Source of the DNA: Mytilus galloprovincialis
Lineage: Eukaryota; Mollusca; Bivalvia; Mytilida; Mytilidae
Reading direction: 5' to 3'
Assembly (NCBI RefSeq): GCF_965363235.1
Contig: NC_134850.1
Coordinates: 43,892,602 to 43,956,601 of the forward strand
Length of the DNA stretch: 64,000 nucleotides
A model generated the notes under the pieces. That model saw only the letters and a list, made by a program, of their open reading frames with translations. It was not told where the DNA came from and did no database searches. This document shows, piece after piece, positions 1-10,600 of the stretch. The translations under genes and the position numbers were made by a program. Positions within the stretch are counted from its first letter, which is position 1; each line of letters begins with the position of its first letter.

Positions 1-524
1 AATGAAAGACTGTTTTATAAAGTTTTACCTACTTAATAATAGAAAGCTCTATTTTAGTAGATTCAAAAGTTATCTTAAGCGCTGACTAATCGGACATCGT
101 AAACATGAAAAATAATCTATGATGCTGGAATATTTTGACAGGGTCGAATTCAGTTGGACTAGAATATACCTTAATATTTAATAAATGATTACGTGTATGT
201 CCTAATATTTAACCTGTGATATAAGCATCTGTTCAGTTGTTTTCATTTAAATACGTCTACTCGATATGTTTACTTTAAATTGTAACGTGTACAAACTAAT
301 CGACAAAGGCTACTGTTTTCACAGTTTTAACTTTTGTTTATCCACAAAGATGAAGTTCAATAAGAATAACGGAAGCATTTCGTCATATATCTCGAGTTTA
401 CGTCAACAGTTTTGTTGTGACATTTATTTTAAATTCCTTAAAAGGTGATTCTGATTCTTCTTCCAATTTTTTTTTTTTTTTTTTTTTCTATTTTGTATAC
501 GCCATATAACATCTCCACTTTCAC
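1..524. other. AT-rich intergenic stretch, no gene seen
   Basis: I see no coding signal, splice-bounded exon or structured repeat here. A T-run lies at about 468-487. The 60-codon open frame at 266-448 has no coding character (low-complexity, no recognisable motif). Confidence 0.5.
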
Positions 525-1060
525 AATAAAATTGAGAATGAAGAGGGGGAATATGTCAAAGAGACTATAAAAATGAAAATAATAATTGGGGATGTGTCAA
601 AGAGACAACAACTCGTCCAAAGTATAGAAAAGACGAAGGTCACCAATAGGTCTGCAACACAGCGAGAACATCCCCCATCCAGAGACGTGCTTCAACTAAC
701 CCCTAATCACATATATATAGTAGTTCAGTGATAATGGACGTATTACTAAACTCAGAAATATATAAATGTACTGAAATTTAATTAAAAAAATATTCATAAA
801 ACTATAAATTGGTTGGTGCAGTTAAGAAAGGTTTGTTGTACAGTTGCAGGGTGAAAACTTGCATTGTTCATTTTGCCTAAAGTTATAAATCAGAACAAAG
901 TAGTAATTCAAGTGAAACGATCATACACAAAAAAGTAAAAGAACAAAAATCCCGAATTCTAAGGAAAATTCAAAACGGAAGGTTTCTATTCAAATGGCAA
1001 AATCTAAAGATCAAACACATCAAACGAATGGATTTACAACTGTCCTATTCCTTAAATTGT
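525..1060 (+). repeat. dispersed repeat family R3, fragments
   Basis: Two pieces of one dispersed family occur here. The first (about 525-710) has the phrase ATGTGTCAAAGAGACAACAA. The second (about 955-1050) has the phrase about cytosine-poor 'CAAATGGCAAAATC' followed by 'CATCAAACGAATGGA'. The same phrases recur at 26060-26190, 58280-58620 and 59400-59640 on this strand, and reversed at 17100-17530 and 23540-23830. No coding capacity is seen. The recurrence is visible in the window; the class of element is unknown to me. Confidence 0.5.
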
Positions 1061-1917
1061 ACACGCATTTTTTTTTTAAAACATGATGGATGAAACCTAA
1101 GTATACAACTAAAATCTTTAACCATGAAACAATTGCAAAATCATTTCAAACGTCATGGCAGCTAACTTTTGTGGAAATAAAGAAGACAGTTCAGTTGTGT
1201 CACACTGCAAGACTAAAAGCTATTTTGATTATGTTCATTTACCGAGTGATCCATGCTACTAATTTAAAAGTTATATGAGAAAAATGACAGAATGTATAAA
1301 AAAAATAATGGTACATGTATCTATTTTTCTACACTCATTATATCATTATATTAGTGTGTTATCGAGACAAAATATCAAAACAACTGTCAACAACTTACTC
1401 ATATATCTTATATTTGAAATAGAGGCGACAGATTCCAAAATGATAAAAAAAAAAACTCAGTCGACAACAAACTGACAATACCATGGTAAAAAAACAAGGA
1501 AACGATAAATAACAGTGCGGTGCACAAAATATGACACAGAAATTACAGAATGTGCAAAATGGCAGCAATTATATAACTGCTACTTATATGTTATCTAAAT
1601 GAAGTTGAGCACGTATAACTTCATAAAGAATTTAAAATTAGAACCCCATGTTTCTTTTTAGAACTAGATAAGATAACACCTGACTTTTTATAAAAGTCTA
1701 TGACACATACTTTATTGTGCTAATCATTCAAATCGATTTGTATAGGAATGCGTTTGGGAATATTTTCATACTAATATAAAGTATGAATCAAAAAACAATA
1801 ATGTATAATACTAATATTGTATCGTTAAGGGTTAATTAATGTACCTGAATTAAATACATACTAACATAATTTAGCTTTTACCACTGTACTCAAAGTTTTT
1901 AAACAAAATTAGAATAG
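1061..1917. other. intergenic, degraded repeats only
   Basis: No supported gene. A degraded piece of family R2 (the phrase around 1450-1510 with AAACTGACAATACCATGG) is present. The rest is AT-rich sequence in which I see nothing. Confidence 0.4.
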
Positions 1918-2225
1918 TTATCAAAGGTAACCGGATTATAATTTAGTACACCAGACGCGCGTTTTGTCTACATAAGACTCATCAGTGACGCTCATATCAA
2001 AATATTTATAAAGCCAAACAAGTACAAAGTTGAAGAGCATTGAGGATCCAAAATTCCAAAAAGTTGTGACAAATACGGCTAAGATAATCTATGCCTGGGA
2101 TAAGAAAATCCTTAGTTTTTTTTCGAAAAATTCAAAGTTTAGAAGATTGAAAAGCTTTGAGAAAAATAGTAAAACAAAATACCGAATTCCAAAGGAAATT
2201 CCTAATGGGGATTTTTTTAATTGAT
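1918..2225 (+). repeat. retroelement 3' tail copy (family R4)
   Basis: This begins with TATCAAAGGTAACCGGATTA and runs through GACTCATCAGTGACGCTCAT and GAAGAGCATTGAGGATCC. The same string in the opposite orientation lies directly downstream of the reverse-transcriptase fossil at 15.9-16.5 kb, so I read this as a 5'-truncated copy holding only the 3' end of that retroelement. The 64-codon open frame within it is a by-product of the tail, not a gene. Confidence 0.65.
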
Positions 2226-2904
2226 TAAAGGGTAAAAAGAAAAGTGTCATTATCCGATCTTGATATTCGTTAGCTACCATCTGCAATTACATATGCATAG
2301 TCGACCTTTTCATGGATATAAACGAGTGCATGTTCCAGGAACTCGAAAGTTTCAAATTCAAACACACAATTGCGGAATGCAAAAATACAAAGATACGTCA
2401 AATTTAATACGACCGAACGAAACAAAAAAATTATAACTCTAGACCGTCTTAAATTAATTATGAAGTAAACATGATTTTTTTTTTTTTTATTTGTTAAACT
2501 TCTTGATATTTTCCGATTATAATTTTTGTGAGTAGCTTTTGAATATTGTATGAGTTTTAGAAATGTGTACCCAATACGCAGGTGAATTTGGTATATTGCT
2601 CATAAAATGCGAAACAGATATTGTATTTCATAATTGATAAGGTGAGGATAATTCATAATTCTAAAATTGAAGAAGTCTCGTTTGTCGAAGATTCTTGTAT
2701 TTGAATTACCATTATTTCAAAGAGGAAGACTTGCTTGGTCAATTAGCCACACAAAAGGATATATCTGAAGCCAAATGTTAAAAAAGTAATATATGAAAAA
2801 CTAAAGAAACCAGTCATAGCAACTCATTAATTTATTTTGGTGCATTAGAAAAGATATCATGCAAATATTGGTAAAGACATCTTAAACAGAAAACGAACGG
2901 AACC

Positions 2905-3110
2905 AAATACACATTCAAACTCATAAGTCAAAAATAAACCTTGAAATGCCATGGCAAAAACAAAAAAGACAAACAACAGTAAATTAAAACACAACTAGCA
3001 AAAAATAAAGATTAAGCTGCAGAAACCTCACCAGAAACAGGGTTTTAGGTGCTCCGGACGGGTAAATAAATTCTGCTACACATCCGTAGTCTTGTCTGTG
3101 TAAATAAAAA
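2905..3110 (+). repeat. dispersed repeat family R2
   Basis: The phrases TTCAAACTCATAAGTCAAAA, ATGCCATGGCAAAAACAAAA and GGTGCTCCGGACGGGTAAAT match, strand for strand or reversed, the copies at 5150-5395 (-), 14225-14400 (-) and 29790-30015 (+). It is non-coding. The class is not known to me. Confidence 0.55.
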
Positions 3111-3119
3111 GCCCGTTTT

Positions 3120-3440
3120 TTTTATGTCACATTCGGGGAAATGATGTAAAAGATTTCGACGATTGGAACATATCCGTCGTGATCTGTGAAACCAGTATCT
3201 CACAACGGTCAATCAACTCGTGAATGTGTCTGTTAGATTTCTGAAGGAATTATTTCAACTTTTTCACTTTGAATTCTTTATTTAATAGCTTCCATGTGAG
3301 CAGCAACCCTATAACACGTAAATTATAATCGAAAAAGCAAGCCCTAAAATATCGAATCGAGAAATATACTCAATATGCAGGCGTTGCTGGAATGTTGCTA
3401 AATAGAAAAGAAAAGGCAGAAAAACTTACTTTCCTTTTGT
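3120..3440 (-). mobile_element. reverse-transcriptase retroelement fossil, C-terminal part
   Basis: Read on the minus strand, this stretch resembles the end of the same kind of reverse transcriptase as the larger fossil at 15.6-17.0 kb: a run about isolating amino acids like those around 'YGVYISQLIRYARAC' and the segment after it. It is short, old and broken, with no intact frame. The family is probably Penelope-like, judged from memory of bivalve elements, so the assignment is tentative. Confidence 0.4.
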
Positions 3441-5149
3441 CTAACGTTCGTGTTATATTTGAGTAATTAAAGTCATCATCAAACTTGGCTATAAGATATA
3501 AAGTATTGAAAATAAGAAAAATTTATAAAAATGTATTATAAGATATTTGCTTAATTCATATATCAAGCTTTATATGGATATTATTGAATGAGCAAACAAA
3601 AAGAAGCGAACGAAAGTCAATTCAGCAAACCACAGTTAACTCCCTTTGCATGTAATATTTTGTTATTACGACCAGATCTCGTTATTATGTTATTGCTACG
3701 ACTTCTATGTTTAATCCTGCTTTTATAACAATCTGAATTGCTGCTTTATATCGAGTCAATGTTTTCTATAATATTTGTGTAGTAGATCGATTGGACAACT
3801 TTCTTCAGTCATTTTTCAGATATTTATGATTTTGATAGATATGACTAATTCATGTATATTTCATATCTATCAAGGGCATCATGTATTTTTTTCAAATACT
3901 TCAAACGATTATTGTAATAACGTTCAACTATGCAATTTGAATAGTTGTGATTTACGTTATTCCTGTTGTATTTGTCTTTTATTTTCTCAAGTTTTTTCTC
4001 TCATTCTTTTGTATTAATAATGTAGGCGAATCATGTTTGTCTATTTCTTATATGCGCATATAATCTATATAAAAAAATCTTCAATACCTGCATTAATATT
4101 TTAAATACTTTATTTATATCAGCTCATTAAACATAACCATAGGAGTCTAGATTGTAATGGGGTTTTTTTTTCTTATTTTTTATTTTACCGATGCGCGTAA
4201 AATCTAAAGAAATTATAATAAACTATATGCATCGATACTCTATTAGATGCAAAATTTGGACAAGTAAAAACACGTTCGTCGAAATTTTCTTAAAATTGCC
4301 TTTTTAAATAACATTTATGGTCACAGTTTTCTGTATGACATTTTGCCTTGACAACAAATACATCACAATAAGTGTGTAAATTAACACGATTATGTTTTAT
4401 GACGTCATGGATCCTACGTGGAACTATTTATTTTGCATTAAGATAAATATGAATTGAAACGTTAAATTAAAATCCTTATTTCAGAGACAAATTACACCGA
4501 ATAAGTACCTAATTGCACCTCGTTCTTTTTTCTGTGATTGTTTGTATCATTCAAAACGTCAGAATTAGAGCTATTACATGTATTAAGTAAATAATTATCA
4601 TAAAGAAATTGTTTTGAATGAGAATATATTGAAATACGTCCAACACGTATTATATATATGTTTATATAAATTACCCAATGTATTTTACAATCGATTGAAA
4701 TTGAAGTTTTGAACCATCTATAGTTATCTATAATTTATTCAAAAATGCACTTAATAAAGGCAACAGTAGTTTACCGGTGTGAAAAAGTCATAAATCACTT
4801 GAGCAAGCGTTTTTAAACTGAAATTATTTTGATTCAGGCAAAACATTTGACTATATGGATAAATATTATAAGGTAGCTAAAAATGTTGTCATAGTCACGT
4901 GTTTTATAGAATTATTCAAAACAATTCAGCATCCCCCATGACAAATTTGGATATTATAATTTTTTATCATTAAATATTAGAATACGAAGATGATTCTCAA
5001 TCCCACAAATTCAAAAATATTTATATGTAAACAGATTTTGTCATGGTTACCAACTAAGTTTGTAAAATGTGTTAATTTTTCTTTCTGTTACTTTATCTAA
5101 CTGTCTAACTTTAAACTAAACATTAACACTTGTCAAAATAACGAAGGAT
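3441..5149. other. intergenic, nothing recognised
   Basis: AT-rich sequence without supported genes. A CRE-like octamer TGACGTCA is present near 4400, but nothing around it looks like a promoter. The hydrophobic 80-codon frame at 3775-4017 has no recognisable motif and is cysteine-rich low-complexity translation. Confidence 0.4.
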
Positions 5150-5395
5150 ACATTAGAACACGACGGGTGCCACATGTGGAGCAGGATCTGCTTACCCTTC
5201 CGGAGCACCTGAGATCACCCCTAGTTTTTGGTGGGGTTCGTGTTGTTTATTCTTTAGATTTTTTATGTTGTGTCATGTGTACTATTGTTTTTCTGTTTGT
5301 CTTTTTCATTTTTAGCCATGGCGTTGTCAGTTTGTTTTAGATTTATGAGTTTGACTGTCCCTTTGGTATCTTTCGTCCCTCTTTTAGAAGAATGA
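5150..5395 (-). repeat. dispersed repeat family R2, inverted copy
   Basis: Reversed copy of family R2. The phrases TTCCGGAGCACCTGAGATCA, GCCATGGCGTTGTCAGTTTG and TTTGACTGTCCCTTTGGTAT recur at 14225-14400 and, in the other orientation, at 2905-3110 and 29790-30015. This is one of the better preserved copies. Confidence 0.6.
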
Positions 5396-5454
5396 AAACT
5401 GTTAAAAAGGGTGACATGAAGTAAGAATATTAAAAAAGACGCGTACATTTATAC

Positions 5455-5735
5455 TGAAGGTGGTACCCAACACCTTCACTTAAATCAATTTGGCTGTTTT
5501 AGTTTTCATAAAATTTTGAAAAAAGTGTTTACTTTGACCCTTTGACAAAAATATAAAAATTTCAAAATATTTGAACCAACCAATTTATCAAAAAAATTAC
5601 ATTGGTTATATAGCAGTTTGACAAACACTAATTTTGATCATTGAGAAGCTTAATATTCCCTAAACAACACAACGTAATTAAACGTTTAGCTGATTTTACA
5701 GAGTTATCTCCCTGTAGTATTAGAAACCACCTTAA
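5455..5735. mobile_element. short inverted-repeat element (MITE-like), TTAA end
   Basis: The left end is GAAGGTGGTACCCAACACC. The right end, read inverted, is TTAAGGTGGTTTCTAATAC. About 13 of these positions agree, giving imperfect terminal inverted repeats near 19 bp with TTAA at the right border. Ends of the same style (TTAAGGTRG) bound the elements at 25412-26012 and 58755-59370. It has no coding capacity. I read it as a non-autonomous DNA transposon; the TTAA border would fit a piggyBac-type origin, but this is inference. Confidence 0.5.
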
Positions 5736-6839
5736 GAGCATACAGTCATATATTTGATAAACACAAGTTGTCAGTTCGAAATTGTTTTGAACTATAAAAC
5801 GTCAAAATGCAGATTCAGTAAAATATATATTTGATTATCAGAAACTAAAATTCCTTTATTTTGTAAGAAATGTCATTCAATAATAATGTTTTAACATCAA
5901 GCAGAACAGATTTTTACTAATTCTACAATTAATATGAATTCCATTAAATTGCTGGCATTAGGGGTTAACAGAGTTACTTGTATTTACACCTTTTAATGTT
6001 AAATGGTTTTTGTGGCATTGTATTAGTTTAAAATTTTTAAAAAGAAATGTTATAACGTTAGTTTCCAGCCCCCCTTCCCCCTAGTCACCGTTCTTCAAAT
6101 GCATTATCAAAGAGTAAGAATATACAACAATATTTTTTTTAAAAGGAGATGTTGACATTCTTCAATGATTCATTCATCAACTCGTCTACACAAACACAAC
6201 CACATCAGATATTAGTTACGAAAGTATGTTGGTTAATGTCCTACTACCATTATAAATACCTTTTCTGTACTTTAAAAATCAATTTAATTAAATTAAAAAT
6301 TAATGTTTGATATGATTTTGTGGTAGTGAATCATTCAGATGCGAAAAAAAAATTAAGGGACCATCAAAAACACGTATTAAATCGCAATCAACAAATAACC
6401 CTTTAAATAAAACAATTTTATTATTTTCATGTAACCAAAGTAAATAATATGACTCCTTGAAAAAACATTTTTCAACAAAACATTTTCTGTATTTAACTTA
6501 ATTTACAGCATTTGGTATGTCTTCAAATTTGCAGTAAGTCTTGTCTTTATTTTATTTGTCCATTTAAAAGAAAAGAAAAGTAAAAAAAGAAGTTTGTTCT
6601 TTTATATCTTTTGATATTTTCAAATAACAAAATGTATTACGTCATTCATTTAATATGTACCGTTATTCTACTTCCTGTTTCTACATTTAAAATTGTCTTG
6701 TAAATATTTATTAGTGCGTATTATTGTGTACAGTTTATTGATTTTGATTGCTAAAGACGGCATATGACTCATTTGTTATCCGCCATATTTGAGAGAGACC
6801 GTTCAAAACATTGGAATAATATAGTTTAAGTTAAGTATC
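5736..6839. other. upstream region of the B-box gene
   Basis: AT-rich, with no gene or clear repeat. The stretch just before the start codon at 6840 should hold the promoter and 5' leader of the B-box gene. I cannot place a TATA box or start site with confidence. Confidence 0.35.
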
Positions 6840-7630
6840 ATGGCTCAAAGTCCGGCAATAATTTGTGGATTTTGTGAAACCGCTTCGGCATCTTTATACT
6901 GTGCTGAATGTGACCAAGATTTATGTGTTGAGTGTAGACAGAACGTTCATGATAAAGTTCCAAGTTTAAGAGATCATAAAGTGGTGGAAGGAAATCGTGT
7001 TTTCAGACCCCGCCCGGTATGTGAAACCCATAAGAACACATTTGCATACTATTGCAATAAATGTGATTGTTTAACATGCGCGGAATGTATGACAAGTACT
7101 CATAATGAACATAAAACTGAAAAGATTAGGACTGTGGCAGATAAATGTCGTCAAAAAGTGAACCAAATTAAAGACAAGTTAGGAACACAGGTTGGAGTAG
7201 TAAGACAAAAACTTGAAACAATTGATACAGAACATTCTTTCCAATTAAAATCAGACTTTGAATGTTATGTTGCGAAGGTTCAGGAAACCGTAGATGAATT
7301 ACATAAAATAATTGATCGATATAAACAAATAAGTTTGACAACTGCGTTAGATTTTAAAGAAATCGAAAGTCAAGATTTAGATAGAAAAAGGATGTTTTTC
7401 AGACGACTTCAGGACGAAATTAAGGATCGATATTTGAAGTTTGAAAATCTTTTGCAAGAATTGCATGATAGTACATTCCTTACCGAATGGAAAGCTTTAC
7501 AAACAGAGGTCCAAAGCATTAATGAAGAAACTGAAGATGCTTTATCAAGCCCAGGTCGAATTCCTCTTTTCAATCAGAATCACTTCACCGATTCAGTCAT
7601 AGAAGAAATTGATGCAAATTTTCACAAGAA
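6840..7630 (+). CDS. B-box gene exon 1 (two B-boxes and start of coiled coil)
   Basis: Encodes residues 1-263 plus two bases of codon 264. The open frame would run on to a stop at 7632-7634, but a GTAAGC donor begins at 7631 and the frame resumes perfectly at 8610, so the apparent 264-residue protein is an unspliced artefact. Confidence 0.88.
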
Positions 7631-10600
7631 GTAAGCAAAATAAGACATGGAACTTGTTTCCCCTGATTTGTTTTCTCATCAGTGCTAGCCTAAAAAATTA
7701 AATTCTATGATTTATTGCTAAAATAATTACAGTATAAAACATGCATGTGTATTATTTATTGACATAGTTTACCTTAACCATATATTAAACAGGATAATAA
7801 AAACTGCAATTTATATATATGTCGAAATTCAGATGATGATAAATGTGAATTGAAGATTTTATCTTAAGTTCATTCAATATTTAGCAAAGGTACCAGGAGC
7901 ATAGTTTAGTACGCCAGACACTCGTTTCGTCTACAAAAGACTCATCAGTGACGCTCATATCATAATATTTATAAAGCCAAACAAGTACAAAGTTGAAGAG
8001 TATTGAGGATCCAAATTGATACAGAACATTCTTTCCAATTAAAATCAGATTTTGAATGTGATGTTGCGAAGTTTCAGAAAACTGTAGATCAATTACATAA
8101 ATCTCCTCTATCTGAAATATAAATTCAAATATTTAAAAGAATCTCCTCTATCTGAAATTTCATAATTGCCAACAGCAATATAATTCAATAAACCTTGAGT
8201 TTAGTCAAATGTATGTCTTCATAGAGAGCCCTAGCCTATAACGAAATGTAAAACGAAAAGGGCATCTATGGCTAAAATTCTGAGACAATTTTACTTACTT
8301 CCAATAAAGGATTGAGGAGATTATCTCCAGACAAATTAGAGAAATTGCAGATGTTTTCGTGTAAACCACAAAAAAAAATGTAGACAACGGTTTGATATAG
8401 ATATTTTGTCTACTTTTAATGTTATAAATACTTGTTCAAGGATGCATTAAAGGAAGATCTAATCATTTATTATTTTTATCGCTCCAACTCCTTTTTGTAC
8501 AATTAAAGACTGTTGTTTATTACAACTGTTAATAAACTTTACATTAATGCAAACAAAGGAAATCATAAAAATAAGAATCAATTGAGTCTTTGATTTTGAC
8601 TATTTACAGGGAGCAGGAAGAAAAAAATCAGATGCAAAACCATATTCGGAAACTACAAAAGGAGTTAGATAGAGAGAGGAACAGAAGAGTACGTATTTAT
8701 TTCTGACGATGTCTCTTCTATGTGTATTTAGTTAATAAAAAGTCCTTAGCATTGAAATTAAATTGATTCTATAACATTGCGACGCCACTATTAATTCAGA
8801 ATAAAACTATTTGATAGAAATGTTCTGAATGGCAATATCAATATACTAAGTATTGTGAAAACAATTATCAGTTGAACATGGTGTTGGAAACAAGGAATTG
8901 TTAGTTTAATTTCTGAGCCTTTATTTCACCCGACAGTTTTGATAAATCTTAGCGGTAAAATATATCATGATGAAACAGTGAAACGAAAAATCATCCGCAA
9001 TACAAAATCTTCAAATATTTCAATACTACTGAAACCACCAGTTTTAACTTAAATTAAATTAAAAAGGCATTTCGGTACATGTAGCTGATTATATCAAGTT
9101 TGCTGATTGTCTTTACTAAAATAGATTGATGGAAACTGTATTTGAAAAAAGTCATTAGTAAAACACGATTATCATACACTCTAAATGATTCAAATTAAAT
9201 CTCAAAATAATTCCTTGTAGAAAAAATGCCCTTCATAGTGCCTTGGCCTATTCTAGCATTATGGCCTGTTGTAATTATTGGCAGCAAAACAAAAATTTGA
9301 AGCAACTTACATTACTTCAACCAAATAGTTTGAAATATAAGCTTTGAGATGTTAAGATATAATATTTCTAATAGAATACATTATAATGTATTATACAGAT
9401 TAGCCGATGTGATTAATCATCCAACGTGTGGTTGAAAATGAAATGAAATATTTTTTTATGTTTTAAAATCAAAAGTAAACAGGAAAAATGGACTAACGAG
9501 AAAATGCATAAATATGCAAAGAACATGTAATACACTTCAATTGCCAAACAACTTCTAAGTAGCTTTTTCGAAGGTCGGTGGTTTTCAGCGGGCACTCCGG
9601 TTCCTCCACCAAAATAAACTGACCGCCACGAAATAGTCTAAATGCGGTGCTCAAAAGTGGCGTTAAAACACAATAAAATAAAAAAAATCTAAGTAGCTTT
9701 TTCTTTTAATGATTATTTGGTTAGGTATGGGTATTATGATTGAAAGATAAAATCAGTTATTAGCAAAATACAGATAATTATATTACTCATACAACATTTC
9801 TTTGAAAGGAACATTTGACATGTCTATAAAAAAAAAAGCTAGTTACAAAAAGCTTTACAATCATTAATAACTGTTACATTTTCATGTAAACTGTAAAATA
9901 TTTTGTTTTACAATATTTTGAGTGGAAAAAAATGAATCAACTATGTATAATGTAATGTTCATACAACTTTCTTTTCTCTATACTACATATTATGAAACCG
10001 TCACATAATTTTAGTTGTTAGGCCACACCAATTTAATTTCTTGTTTTACGGATTTTTGGACTCCAAAAATTGGGGCGAGCAAGCGATTAGAAAATTTTAA
10101 TAACAAAAAATTATTTAATTTGCAAATTTTTGAGGCGAAGCTTGAAAAGTAAAGGCGAGCGATCATAATTTTTTTTAACCTAAAATAGTAGGTTTTAACA
10201 ATATTAAAACTTGATTTATCACTTGTACTTTGACATTTTTTTAATTTATAAAGTATTTTTTCCCTGTTCACCAAGAAATAATTGATTAATTAAATCTGGT
10301 CTATGTAATTGTGACTGACAATAAGACAATTCTTCATCCAAGTCATAATCAGGTTAGGAACAACCCCTTACTGTTATAAATATCCCTTTTATGAGGGGTC
10401 AATATAAGTTATAATATATTGTTTTTGTAAAAAAAAAAAAGCCTTTTAGTACAAAAGGGCTCACATTTTCCCAAATATATATTTATCTATCTGGTATCAA
10501 ATGTACAAAACATGTCCAACAATTTTGTAATATTTGAAATATTCCTGGACTTTAATCAAAATAACGCATTTACTTTATAAACAGTCTTATATTATTCAAA

